DNA of 64,000 bases, taken from Arthrobacter sp. ATA002. GTDB taxonomy: Bacteria > Actinomycetota > Actinomycetes > Actinomycetales > Micrococcaceae. The stretch covers positions 2,976,001 to 3,040,000 of the forward strand of contig NZ_CP114015.1 of the NCBI RefSeq assembly GCF_026898095.1, written 5' to 3'. The notes beneath the pieces were generated by a model. It did no database searches. It was given only the letters and a program-made list of their open reading frames with translations, and was not told where the DNA came from. Below are positions 44,337 through 54,065 of this stretch, piece after piece. The translations under genes were made by a program, and so were the position numbers. Numbering within the stretch: the stretch's first letter is position 1; each line of letters opens with the position of its first letter.

Positions 44337-45836
44337 TTAGCTGGAGATTTCCTCCGTCTTCAGAGATCTGAACTCCACCGCCGGGGTGCCGTCGTAGTTG
44401 CGGCACAGCGAGAAGTAACCGCCCCGGTAGGTAGTGCTCTCGCTGGTAACAGTCCAGTCCTCCTCCCCCTGCCGTCCAGCCGGGAGACGGAAATGGCCGA
44501 CGGCGTCACCCGCACCTCGTATTGCATCCAGATCCCGGCGACCGGTGCCACAGTGGCTACCGCCCCCAACGGGTAGCCGGACACTTCCCCGGCCTGCCGC
44601 CCAAACAGTTCCAGGGCGCCGTCCATCCGCTGGACAAAGTGATAGCCCCCAATCCTGGACGGCTCCCGCACCCGGTACGGAGAGTCGTCATTCTGGCCAA
44701 AGGCAACACCGGCGTGCTCGGTTTCCTGCGGGAGCTTCTCCGGCCAGCGCATCTCCACGAGAATGCGGTAGCCCGCCTCGCCCTCCACGGGGCACATGGA
44801 GCCCATGATGTAGCTCGCCTTGACGGGATGATCGAGCCGTACGGATGACGTTGACTGCTGGATCACCGGCTGATGCGTCCAGGCCAGGGCATAGGGCAGG
44901 TCTCCCGGAGCACGCAGGCCGGTGACATAGGCGTCCGCCTTTGCGGACGGGGCGTCCGTCATGACATAGGGAATATTCGCGCACATGATGCCCTGAACTC
45001 CGAGGTTCACCACTCGGTCCCGTTCGGAGCGGGTGTGGATTTCCCAGCAGACCACCGGTTTGCCGAAACTGACAGCACGGCGGATGTCCTGGTCCGTTGC
45101 CTGCCACTGCACCCCGATCAGATCAAAGTCCGCCACTTCCTGTTTGGTCAACCGATCGATTTCATCCTGGACGAAGTAGCCCCAGGCCGTGTAGCCGCGT
45201 TCCTCGCCGCGGGGTGCCGGTTGGACGTCCCCGACTGCTTCCAGACGAAGTGCTCCGTAGAGTCAGGGTATCGGTCCATGATGTCCAGCAGTTTGGCGGG
45301 ATCACCGCTTGCTTTGTCTTCCAGGAAGACCACACTCGACGCCGCATACTGGTCCAGGATATCCGTGAGCTTGGGGATGGGCAGAACCGGGCTGCCCTGC
45401 CCCAGCCACGGCTTTGCATTGTTGGACAACTCCAGCAACTGGTCATACGTACTCTCTCGAATGAGCCTGTCGACGCCCGTCATCCGAAGGGTGCTCGCGT
45501 CATGGTGGCAAACAAAAATGCCGTCTGCTGTTTCATGGACGGAGACCTCTATTGCGTCCGACCCGGCGTCCAGTGACTGCCGGTAGGCTTCCGCCGTATG
45601 CTCGGGCCAGTTGTCCTGGGAGCCGCGGTGGGCCACGTAAAACGTAGGCTTGGCCAGAAGCCCCTCGACGGACGCGTCGGTGTCTTGTTCCGGGGCCCGG
45701 CGAGCCCCGGGCTGCACGCCGTGGCGGCGAGGCTGAGACCGGCACCAGCAAGGACCAGGATATTCCGGCGGGACAACTCCAGGGCGCGCGAAACGGGTGG
45801 ACTGGTGGAACTGAAGACGGGTTGTCCAGCACTCAT
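44337..45836 (-). CDS. Exported lipoprotein glycerophosphodiester phosphodiesterase with C-terminal lectin-like domain, three frameshifts
   Basis: The corrected product is about 500 residues. The signal LSRRNILVLAGAGLSLAATA ends in a lipobox cysteine, with a twin arginine. A GDPD barrel follows with VAHRGSQDNWPEHTAEAY, SDAIEVSVHETADGIFVCHH, FLEDKAS and VCWEIHTRSERDRVVNLG, covering the catalytic His pair and metal-binding acids. The last ~170 residues form a concanavalin/DUF1080-like beta domain. Three G residues are missing in G-runs (near 45702, at 45229-45232, and near 44465); restoring all gives one frame. It would hydrolyse glycerophosphodiesters, possibly on a surface polymer. Its start overlaps the Wzy-like stop (ATGA). 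Confidence 0.8.
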
Positions 45837-47191
45837 GAGGAAGACCCTTGCGTTGAGAGCGGTTGGTTGTTTTGCGGTGCCGGCACCGCGGGAACAGTAC
45901 CCACGCCCCAGGCTGCCAGGCGTTCTGACGCCGGTACCCGTACGGATTCTGTGCCTTCGCGCCGGCGCTGGTTTTCACAGGCAACCATTGCAATGACCGT
46001 CCACAGGAGGATTCCGGCCACGGACCGGGTGGCCAGGGCGCTGTAGGTCTGCGGGATAACTATGGCCAGCAGGCCGGCAACGGCCAGTCCGCTCGAAAAG
46101 GTGCGGCGGAAGCTGACCAGCACGAGCATCAGCAGCGCCCCGAAGTAGAGGAGGCTGAAGAAAATCCCCAGGTCCACCCCGTACATGAGGAAGGAACTTT
46201 CCAGGCTTGTCCCCAGCCCTGCCTCCTCCGCGATTTGATAGCTGGAGTTCACCCCGTGCCCGGTCAGAAGAAACTGGGGCCAGTCGCTCAGGAAGGTGCT
46301 GATGGCAAAGCCTCGTGCTTCTGCGGACCCGTTGTCATCCTGCAGTCGCTCCAGCAATCCTTCAGCCAGCGGGCTGGAAAGGGCCCACGCTGTGAGGGCA
46401 CCGATAACCGCTGCCATACCCACCCGGACCATGACCGGTTTGGGGTTGGCCAGGACCACAAACAGGACCACGGCGATCATGATAATCACCCCTACCCTGG
46501 ACTGGCTGACGAGCACGCCCGCCCCCAGCAGGACTAGCAGGAGGACCTGGAGCCAGGCCCACCTGAGGCGAATGGTCAGCGGTGCTATGACGCAGGCGGC
46601 CATCGACAGAGCCAGCGGCTGATCAAGCAGGCCCATCCATCGGGTGCCCTCGGGATTGAACCAGTACCTCGTGGCGAAGCCGTCCTCGTAGAAGAGCACG
46701 CTACCCGTCAGCCACTGGGCCAGGCCGACAACGCAGACCAGGGCACCGAGTGCAAGGAGCCCATTGCGCAAGCGGACCACGAGCTGTGGATCAAGCGCGC
46801 TACTGCCCGTGATGAACAGGAAGAACAGCGCCGGGGCAACGATCTGGTCGGTCAGGAGGACCGTCCCGCCGTCCACTTTGCTGAAGATGGTGCTGAGTAC
46901 GGCGGATCCGAGCACCGTCAGGAGGAGCACCACAACGTAGATGTGTGCTGCCACGGCGCCTGCCATGACGGAAGGTGCGACTATCAGCTGTACTCCGACG
47001 AGGGCGAAAATCAGCCAGGTTGCGGCATGCAGGGAAAGCGATCCGCTGTCCTGTCCGGTCAGCAGATAGCTGCCCGCGGCGGGCACCGTGAACCAGATAC
47101 CCAGCACCAAAAGAGCGGCGGCAGCGGGCCGTCGGCGGAGCAGGAGGGCGGCAGCGGTGCAGGCGAAAAGCCACAAGACAAGCTGCATCAT
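45833..47191 (-). CDS. Wzy/O-antigen-ligase-like polysaccharide polymerase
   Basis: A 452-residue protein with about twelve membrane helices and a large extracytoplasmic loop containing WFNPEGTRWMGLLDQPLALS and, later, LTGHGVNSSYQIAEEAGLGT. This matches the O-antigen ligase/polymerase superfamily, in which repeat units are joined on the outer membrane face. The final residues are basic. It overlaps wzc-like upstream and the GDPD gene downstream by four bases each, so all three are co-translated. Confidence 0.78.
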   Translation of the reverse strand: MMQLVLWLFACTAAALLLRRRPAAAALLVLGIWFTVPAAGSYLLTGQDSGSLSLHAATWLIFALVGVQLIVAPSVMAGAVAAHIYVVVLLLTVLGSAVLSTIFSKVDGGTVLLTDQIVAPALFFLFITGSSALDPQLVVRLRNGLLALGALVCVVGLAQWLTGSVLFYEDGFATRYWFNPEGTRWMGLLDQPLALSMAACVIAPLTIRLRWAWLQVLLLVLLGAGVLVSQSRVGVIIMIAVVLFVVLANPKPVMVRVGMAAVIGALTAWALSSPLAEGLLERLQDDNGSAEARGFAISTFLSDWPQFLLTGHGVNSSYQIAEEAGLGTSLESSFLMYGVDLGIFFSLLYFGALLMLVLVSFRRTFSSGLAVAGLLAIVIPQTYSALATRSVAGILLWTVIAMVACENQRRREGTESVRVPASERLAAWGVGTVPAVPAPQNNQPLSTQGSSS

Positions 47192-48654
47192 GGCGTGCTT
47201 CGCCTGCTCCAGAAACCGGGTTCAGCGCCGCTAACCTGTAGCATCAGCGTGCTGTTCCGGATTTTTGACGGCATGTGCAGGGGCTGCCTTGGTTTTGGCG
47301 CCCTTGCTGCCGCCCCGGGGGTAGTCTTCCCCGTCCGGGAACGGGGTATGGGCAGCCGCTGCCACCAGCGCCCGTCGGAAACCAGGTTGTAGACCGTTCC
47401 GAGCACCAGGGAACGCACCGCGCCCAGGGATCGGAGAGCCGTCACCAGGTCGGTGCGGGATGTCCGTCCGTGAGCGGCCACCAGGATCGTGCCGTCAGCG
47501 GCGGCGCACACGAGCGAGGCATCTATACACTGAATGAGCGCACCGGCGTCCACCACCACGACGTCGTACATCCCCCGCAGCTGGACCATCAGCTCTGGCA
47601 GGCGTTCATCCGAGAGAAGCGCCGTCGGATTCGGAACTTTCAGCCCCGCCACCAGAGCGTCCAAGTTGTTCATATGTCTGATCGCGTCTGCGACCCTTAC
47701 CTCTCCCCTCAACACCTCCCCCAGGCCGGGGCCAGCCGTCTGTCCAAGAGCAGAGGCCAGCGAGGGTGCCCGCAGATCTGCTTCCACGAGCAGAACACGC
47801 CCGTTGGCTTCCGCGAAGGCCTGCGCAAGGTGGAAGGCCGTTGCGCTCTTCCCTTCCCCTGCCGCGGCCGATGTCACGGCAAACACCTGTGCGGGAGCTG
47901 CTCCGGGATAGAACAGAAGACTGGTGCGCAGACGGCGCAGCGCCTCCAGATAAGGCCCGTTGAGCCGTTCGGTCCTCCCGTTTACGGCGGCCTTGGAACT
48001 GACCGGGATGGAGGCCAGGATTGGTAGCGACGTTTCGTCTTCGAGGTCCGCTTCGCTGCGGACCTTCTTGTCTCCGCGCACCCGGGAGATCACTGCCAGG
48101 ACCCCTGCGGAAAGGCCGAGCAAGGCGCCGATGGCCAGATTCACCTTAGGCCGCGGGCGTACAGGCTGCTCCGAGACGGAAGGGCCGGAGACCACGTTGA
48201 GCACAGTCTCAGCGGCGGTTCCGTTTTCCATGTCATTGACCATCTTGCCGAAAGTGCCGGCGATCTGGTTGGCGATTTCCTGCGTTGTTTCCCGCTCCGG
48301 ATCTTTGACGTTCACCGTGAGCGTCAGCGTCTCCGGATCGCCAAATGCCGAGATGCTGTTCTTCACCACGGCGGATGAGAGCGGGATGCTGCTCGCGCTG
48401 ACCACCCGGTCCACGAACTGTTCGCTGGTGAGCAGCGCCGCGTACGCGGTGATCCGACCGCGGACGAGCTCGTCAGACTGCAGGGCACTCTGGCGTTCCG
48501 TTGACGGTGCCACCACATAAAAGGTGACGGTGCTCTGATACAGGGGCTGAATAAGAGCGGTGACGCCCAGCGCGCCTGCCACCCCGAGCAAAAAGCAGAG
48601 GAGCACGACCCACCAGCCGCGCACCAAGGCATGTGCGTAATCGGAAAGTTTCAT
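47188..48654 (-). CDS. Wzc/CapAB-like polysaccharide co-polymerase with ATPase domain
   Basis: A 488-residue protein. The N-terminal Wzz domain has two membrane helices (VVLLCFLLGVAGALGVTALI and VNLAIGALLGLSAGVLAVIS) around a periplasmic-type loop. The cytoplasmic BY-kinase-like domain has Walker A AAAGEGKSATA, a Walker A' LLVEADLRAPS and a Walker B-like VVVVDAGALIQ. The usual aspartate of the A' motif is glutamate, and the tail has no tyrosine cluster, so tyrosine autophosphorylation control is doubtful. It regulates chain length with the Wzy-like enzyme. I chose the ATG at 48654; the frame is open to 48762. Confidence 0.85.
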   Translation of the reverse strand: MKLSDYAHALVRGWWVVLLCFLLGVAGALGVTALIQPLYQSTVTFYVVAPSTERQSALQSDELVRGRITAYAALLTSEQFVDRVVSASSIPLSSAVVKNSISAFGDPETLTLTVNVKDPERETTQEIANQIAGTFGKMVNDMENGTAAETVLNVVSGPSVSEQPVRPRPKVNLAIGALLGLSAGVLAVISRVRGDKKVRSEADLEDETSLPILASIPVSSKAAVNGRTERLNGPYLEALRRLRTSLLFYPGAAPAQVFAVTSAAAGEGKSATAFHLAQAFAEANGRVLLVEADLRAPSLASALGQTAGPGLGEVLRGEVRVADAIRHMNNLDALVAGLKVPNPTALLSDERLPELMVQLRGMYDVVVVDAGALIQCIDASLVCAAADGTILVAAHGRTSRTDLVTALRSLGAVRSLVLGTVYNLVSDGRWWQRLPIPRSRTGKTTPGAAARAPKPRQPLHMPSKIRNSTLMLQVSGAEPGFWSRRSTP

Positions 48655-48978
48655 AACTGAGACCAATCTCCAAACAGTAAGGAAGCCCTTGACGGGCTCT
48701 CCGCAGGACTGTGAGCCGGGTTCCAGCGTCTTCCCCTCCCTGCTCACCGCAATACCTATCACGCATCCCCTACCTAGTTGGGGGTGGGCAATACTGCTCT
48801 TTTGGGGCGGCTACCTGATTAGTACTGGATCTTCAAACCACTGTGGACGGGCCGGAAGCGGGCACCTAGTCTGCCTCGCGAAGTCTGATTTTCGGTCTCA
48901 ACCACAGTGCTGTTCGTCTGCCATGCAGCGTCCGGCTGCGGTTATGCCGCTTGCGAATCATGAGGGGATTCGAGCGCC
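48655..48978. other. Divergent promoter region of the polysaccharide genes
   Basis: 324 bases separate the minus-strand wzc-wzy-GDPD operon from the plus-strand GT4-wzx-GT2 operon. It is somewhat AT-richer than coding DNA and includes CCCCTACCTAGTTGGGG (short inverted arms) near 48766-48782. No gene is evident; both promoters should lie here. Confidence 0.5.
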
Positions 48979-50154
48979 GTGCAAAAAATGTCAATTCTGA
49001 TGGCCCATCCAAGCGCCGAGCTCTATGGCAGCGACAAGATGTTTCTGGAGAGCGCAGCCGGTTTGTCCGCCTCCGGCCACTCCGTGACCGCAACGCTGCC
49101 GCAGGCCGGCCCGCTCGGTGCCGCACTCCGACGGGTCGGCGTGTCCGTTGAACTCTGCCGCACCCCCGTGCTGAGAAAAAGCCTGCTTTCACCTCGCGGA
49201 GTGCTGGTCCTGGGACGGGACTCCGCCCGCGGTGTCCTTCAGGCATGGTCATTGCTCAACCGCCTGCGCCCGGACATCCTCTATGTCAGCACCCAAACCA
49301 TTCCCTTGTGGAATCTCGTGGGACGGCTGAAGCGACTGCCGGTGCTTGTCCACGTTCACGAGGCCGAAGGAAGCGCCCCTGCCATCTTCCGCCTTGGCCT
49401 TGCCTTGCCGCTGGCTGCGGCAACGGCCGTAGTGGCTAACAGCTACTACGCGGCCGGTGTGCAGGAACGCAGCTTCCGCCCTTTGAAGGGGCGGCAGAGC
49501 GTGGTTTACAACGGGGTGGCGGGGCCCGCGCACGACGTCGAGCCCCGGGTCAAGCTCCAGGGCACCATCCGCCTGGTGTACGTCGGACGACTCTCGGAGC
49601 GCAAAGGGGTTGATGTGGCCGTCCACGCAGTGCTGCTGCTTCACGCCCAAGGCGTCCCGGTATCGCTTGACGTTGTTGGTGCGGTGTACCCGGGCTATGA
49701 AGCCTTCGAAGCCCGGCTCCGGAACACTGTCTCAGAGTCCGGGGCGTCCGATTCAGTCACCTTTCACGGCTTCCAGACCGACGTCTGGCCCTTCCTTGCG
49801 AACGCGGACATTGCCCTGATCCCGTCGCAGCGGGACGAGCCCTTCGGCAATACGGCAGTGGAGGCCATGCTTGCTGCACGCCCCGCTGTAGTGAGTAATA
49901 CCTCCGGCCTCCGGGAGGCAGCGGGCGGATACGGGTCCGTTGTTTTCGTGGAGCCGGGCCATGCGCAGGAAGTGGCCCGTGCGGTGCGGCGGATCCGTGA
50001 GAACTGGGAACAGTACCGGGACTCGGCGTTGACGGACGCCGTCACGGCAGCCGTCCGGCACAGCAGCAAAACCTACGTGAATGCTGTGGCCAAGCAGCTG
50101 GACGCCGCGGTTGTCTCCGCTGGACGACCGTGCGCCCGCGGACCTGCACTATGA
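48979..50154 (+). CDS. Glycosyltransferase family 4
   Basis: A 391-residue GT-B enzyme. The acceptor half begins MSILMAHPSAELYGSDKMFL, and the donor half has VYVGRLSERKGVDVAVHAVL and the nucleotide-sugar motif IPSQRDEPFGNTAVEAMLA, including the E-x7-E pair. It probably transfers an early sugar of the repeat unit on the cytoplasmic face. Starts at GTG 48979 or ATG 48988 are both possible. Its stop overlaps the flippase start by ATGA. Confidence 0.87.
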   Translation: MQKMSILMAHPSAELYGSDKMFLESAAGLSASGHSVTATLPQAGPLGAALRRVGVSVELCRTPVLRKSLLSPRGVLVLGRDSARGVLQAWSLLNRLRPDILYVSTQTIPLWNLVGRLKRLPVLVHVHEAEGSAPAIFRLGLALPLAAATAVVANSYYAAGVQERSFRPLKGRQSVVYNGVAGPAHDVEPRVKLQGTIRLVYVGRLSERKGVDVAVHAVLLLHAQGVPVSLDVVGAVYPGYEAFEARLRNTVSESGASDSVTFHGFQTDVWPFLANADIALIPSQRDEPFGNTAVEAMLAARPAVVSNTSGLREAAGGYGSVVFVEPGHAQEVARAVRRIRENWEQYRDSALTDAVTAAVRHSSKTYVNAVAKQLDAAVVSAGRPCARGPAL

Positions 50155-51640
50155 GCAGTACCGGCAGCGTTCAGAGCAGTGAAACCAGTGATAGCGGCAA
50201 CAGCGGCTCGCGCTCGGCCAGCGGCGTCCGCTGGAGCCTGCTGGCGGTGCTCGCCAAACAGGGGTTCCAGATGCTCTGCGCCGTTGTTCTGGCCCGAATC
50301 CTCGGTCCGGATAGCTACGGCATTGTCAGCGTCGCCAGCATCTTCATCCTGTTTGTGGCCCTGCTGCTGGATCAGGGCCTTTCCTCGGCACTCATCCAGC
50401 GGCCCGATCTGTCCCGGAAAACAGCCGGAGCCACGTTTACGCTGAATCTCCTGCTCGCTGTAGTGATCGCGGTCCTCACCTGGGTGACCGCACCGCTGAT
50501 GGCGGCTTTCTTCAACGTGGCGGAACTAGTCCTGGTCCTGCAGATTCTGGCCGTTGCGCTGCCTCTCAAAGCACTGAGCATCACTCCGCGAGCGCTTCTG
50601 GCCCGTAATCTTCGGTTCCGCGGGATCGCCGCCGCCGACATCAGCGCCGCCGTCGTCGGAGCCGCTGCGGGGATTACTGCCGCTCTGATGGGGGCCGGAT
50701 ACTTCGCGATTCTCTATCAGGCGATTCTTACGGATCTGGTGACCGCCGTCGTGCTCCTGGGCTGTACCCGCGGGCCGGTGCCAATCTGCACCTGGGCGCC
50801 GTCAAGCCGTTGCTTGCCTTCAGCCTGGGGGTTTTTGCCACCAACGGGCTGGCGTACTTTTCCCGGAATATCGACAACATCCTGGTGGGACGGTTCCTGG
50901 GAGTAGCATCGCTGTCCCTGTACGGAATGGCGTACCGGGTGCTGGTAGTGCCGGTCCAGTTGATCGGTCAGACGGTCAACCGGGTCATGTTCCCCACCTT
51001 CTCCCGGATTGCCTCGGATAAGGAGCAGGTTGCCTCGAAACTGAAAGCATCCATGTCCCTGCTTGGGCTATGCGTCATTCCCCTCATGGCCTACGTGGCG
51101 TGCGCCGCACCGGCCCTGGTCCAGTTGGTGCTCGGGGATGACTGGCGCGCCGCCGCACCGCTGATGAGCGTCCTGGCCGTTGGCGGGGCGCGGGAGACGA
51201 TCTTCTACATAACGCCCACCCTCATGAAGGGCATGGGACGGGCAGGGCTGAACCTCAAGTATGAGCTGGTCGCCACTGCCGCCCAGGTGGGAGGAATCCT
51301 CATAGGCCTGCAGTTTGGGCTGCTTGGAGTGGCGGTGGGATACGCGGTGGCCGGTTTTGCGCTCACTCCCGTTCTAATGGTGCTGCAGTCCCGTCTGTGC
51401 GGCCTGACCGTCGCCGAACAACTGCGGATCCTGTGGCCGCCGATTCACGCGAGCGTCTGGGCCAGTGGAGCCTGCCTCCTCCTGGGGCAGGCACTTCCCG
51501 GGACCGTCCTCGAACTGGCACTCGGGCTGGTCCTCTTCCTGCTGGTGACAGCACTGGTGCTGTTCCTCTTCCACCGAACGGCCCTTCACTCATTTTTGGG
51601 TCAGCTGCGCCGACTTGCCCGTCGGAGCACTCCCGCCTAA
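50151..51640 (+). CDS. Wzx-type polysaccharide flippase, one frameshift
   Basis: The corrected product (about 496 residues) is a twelve-to-fourteen-helix PST-family exporter. ASGVRWSLLAVLAKQGFQML opens the first helix and ARILGPDSYGIVSVASIFIL the second. The second half has FATNGLAYFSRNIDNILVGR and VVPVQLIGQTVNRVMFPTFS. It should flip lipid-linked repeat units across the membrane for Wzy-type polymerisation. One G is missing in the GGG run at 50772-50774. It is co-translated with the GT4 gene upstream. Confidence 0.87.
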
Positions 51641-51657
51641 AGCCCCTGGAGCCCTAC

Positions 51658-52656
51658 ATGATTTCCGCTTCCCCTCGCCCAGAATCCTCCGCCGGCAGCC
51701 GGGCCGCCGCTCATGCTCCGCTCGTCATTGCCGTCCTCACCTACAAGCGGACCGCGGACCTGGCCGTAGCCCTGCCGCGGCTTCTCCATCAGGCGCGCAC
51801 GGCACCGATCCCCGCCCAGGTCCTGGTCATCGACAATGATCCCGACGCCGGCGCACGGGACGTGGTGGAGGGCCGGAAAGACCCGGCGCTCATCTACGTC
51901 CACGAACCACGGCCGGGGATTGCGGCAGCCCGCAACAGGGCGTTGAAAGACGCAGGCACCAGCTCCCGACTACTGGCGTTTATTGACGACGACGAAGTGC
52001 CCTCCGAGCATTGGCTGCAGCAGCTCGCAGAGCTGCAGAAGCGCACGGGAGCAGCTGCCGTGGTGGGCCCGGTGCTGTCCGAATACGCAGTCGCCCCGGA
52101 CCCCTGGATAGCGGCCGGTGAATTCTTCAAGCGTCGGCGCCTGGAGACAGGGTCACGGATCACCGTTGCCGCCACCAATAACCTGCTCCTGGATCTGGGA
52201 CAGATCAGGGACCTGGGGCTGGAGTTCGACGAGCGTTTCGGGCTGAGCGGAGGATCGGACACCTTGTTCACGCGCCAGCTGGTGCAGGCGGGGGCAGTGA
52301 TGCTCTGGTGCGATGAAGCCGTGGTGGTGGACCGGGTCCCGGAATCCAGACTGACTCGCGCCTGGGTGCTGCGCCGCGCCTTCCGCAGCGGCAACTGCCA
52401 TTCCCGGGTGCGCTTGACCATGATGTCCGGTCGTGGACCTAAGTTTTTGGCTCGACTTCAATTAGTGGCGCCCGGAGCAGCCCGGTTGGGGGGCGGCGCC
52501 GCCCAGGCCTTGACGGGCATCGTCACCGGGTCCCTGCGGTTAAAGGCGAAAGGATTGCGGACGGCTGCCCGCGGAGCAGGAATACTCACCGGCGCCGTCG
52601 GCTATGTGTTCAGCGAATACAAGCGCTCCGGCCACCGGCACGTCTTCAGAGCCTAA
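51658..52656 (+). CDS. Glycosyltransferase family 2
   Basis: A 332-residue GT-A enzyme with VIAVLTYKRTADLAVALPRL at the N-terminus, the VIDNDPDAGA segment, and the metal motif FIDDDEVPSEHWLQQL. An acceptor-side SGGSDTLFTRQLVQAG follows. The start is the ATG at 51658 with TGGAG upstream, 18 bases after wzx; the open frame upstream overlaps wzx and is not coding. Last gene of the GT4-wzx-GT2 operon. Confidence 0.87.
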   Translation: MISASPRPESSAGSRAAAHAPLVIAVLTYKRTADLAVALPRLLHQARTAPIPAQVLVIDNDPDAGARDVVEGRKDPALIYVHEPRPGIAAARNRALKDAGTSSRLLAFIDDDEVPSEHWLQQLAELQKRTGAAAVVGPVLSEYAVAPDPWIAAGEFFKRRRLETGSRITVAATNNLLLDLGQIRDLGLEFDERFGLSGGSDTLFTRQLVQAGAVMLWCDEAVVVDRVPESRLTRAWVLRRAFRSGNCHSRVRLTMMSGRGPKFLARLQLVAPGAARLGGGAAQALTGIVTGSLRLKAKGLRTAARGAGILTGAVGYVFSEYKRSGHRHVFRA

Positions 52657-52713
52657 TTGGACAGATGACCACAATTCGGTATACTCGCCCCCATTGTGTG
52701 GAGCAGCCACAAT
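52657..52713 (+). promoter_or_regulatory. Strong sigma70-like promoter with operator-like repeats
   Basis: TTGGAC (52657-52662), 17 bases, TATACT (52680-52685) make a near-consensus promoter for the beta-helix gene. Just downstream ATTGTG (52693-52698) and CACAAT (52708-52713) form an inverted pair, and a further CACAAT lies in the spacer around 52669-52674. A repressor bound here could block the promoter. Confidence 0.65.
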
Positions 52714-52812
52714 TAACCGCCTGCACCGCACAATGATGGGGGTTTTGCAAACACCGGTCTGCCGTTCTTTGGGTGTTCGCAGCTAATGATCAATCCACTC
52801 ACAAAGGCAGAT

Positions 52813-53910
52813 ATGAATTTTTTCAACCATTTTGCATCGCCCACCCCCCGCCGGTGCCGTCTTCGAGGAGTAGTTTGTTCGGCCGCGGCCGCCGTTTCCT
52901 TAGCCCTCACCGGATTCACTGTGACCGGCCCGCCGCTGCATACCGCCGAGCAGTCTGCCATGGCGTTGGCCGCCACGAACACTCTCGCCAACCGGACGGC
53001 GCAGGTTCCCGGCAGCTACAAGCCCGCTGCGGCCACTACCGGGGTGATCGCCGGCACCAAGCTCGCCAAGTACAACCAGTCCGGGACTGATCTGGTGATC
53101 ACCAGGGACAACACTGTTCTTGAGAACCTTGAGATTTACGGCGACATCAAGGTCAGGGCAAAAAACGTGGTCATCCGCAACAGCCTACTGCGCGGCGGAA
53201 GCGGAGCTCCGGCCAACCCAACAGCCGTTGTGGATGCCACCGGCTCCCAAGTGGTCAATCTGCGCATCGAGGACTCCACCATCCGCCCGGACCGCCCGCA
53301 CTACAACCGAGACGGCATCAAGGGGCACGATCTCGCTGCTCGGCGGAACAACATTTCGGGCACCACGGATGGAATGGGAATCTTCAACCGTCCCGGCGGC
53401 AGCGTGGCCGCGAACGTGACAGCCGAAGCGAACTACATCCACTCCCTGACATACTTCGACTACTCGTCAGCGCACAGCGACGGCACCCATAATGACGGAA
53501 TTCAGGTCCAAGGCGGCCAGAACATCCGCATTGCCGGCAACACCATTGTCGCCAATGCGGTAGTGGGATCGGGAAGCCGGCCAGGCCCGTACGGACCGCA
53601 CGCAGGGCTGGGGATCATGCTTCAGCAGAACGTTTCAAAGCTTGCAAACGTTGTGGTGGAACGGAACTGGGTCGATAACGGCACCACGAGCATCAACATC
53701 GATAACGGGAAATATTCAAACATCACCGTGACCGTCCGGGAGAACCTTTTGGGGCGGAACCAGTACAAATTCAACGCTAAAAGCACCTACCCCATCCGCA
53801 TCATCAATAGGAGCGCCAGCACGGTTACCGGGCTGAATACCAATAAGTGGGCTGATACGGGGGCCCTGTTGAGCCAGACCGTTCCCTCCGGCATTCAATA
53901 CAACAAGTAG
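52813..53910 (+). CDS. Secreted right-handed beta-helix protein
   Basis: A ~365-residue protein with a signal peptide (VVCSAAAAVSLALTGFTVTG). A parallel beta-helix follows, with rungs such as LVITRDNTVLENLEIYGDIK, VIRNSLLRGG and IRIAGNTIVANAVVG. This fold is shared by pectate-lyase-type polysaccharide lyases, epimerases and adhesins. The catalytic type cannot be fixed, but within this island it probably trims or modifies the polymer. I prefer the ATG at 52813, preceded by AAAGGCAG; an ATG at 52786 is also in frame. It has its own promoter and terminator. Confidence 0.8.
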   Translation: MNFFNHFASPTPRRCRLRGVVCSAAAAVSLALTGFTVTGPPLHTAEQSAMALAATNTLANRTAQVPGSYKPAAATTGVIAGTKLAKYNQSGTDLVITRDNTVLENLEIYGDIKVRAKNVVIRNSLLRGGSGAPANPTAVVDATGSQVVNLRIEDSTIRPDRPHYNRDGIKGHDLAARRNNISGTTDGMGIFNRPGGSVAANVTAEANYIHSLTYFDYSSAHSDGTHNDGIQVQGGQNIRIAGNTIVANAVVGSGSRPGPYGPHAGLGIMLQQNVSKLANVVVERNWVDNGTTSINIDNGKYSNITVTVRENLLGRNQYKFNAKSTYPIRIINRSASTVTGLNTNKWADTGALLSQTVPSGIQYNK

Positions 53911-53920
53911 GAATTGATCG

Positions 53921-53965
53921 CCCAGGCTGTTGCCGTAACTGTGGTTGTTACGGCAACAACCTGGG
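53921..53965 (+). terminator. Terminator after the beta-helix gene
   Basis: 19-bp arms (CCCAGGCTGTTGCCGTAAC against GTTACGGCAACAACCTGGG, one mismatch) with a seven-base loop, directly after the stop. The T-run is weak. Confidence 0.78.
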
Positions 53966-54065
53966 CAGAAGCCTGGGCCATGCTGCAAGAGTCCCGGGAC
54001 CCGCCGGGACCGTAGAGCTAAGTGGGAATTACAGCTAAGGCTTGAGGTCAGGTCCCGGTCTTTTG

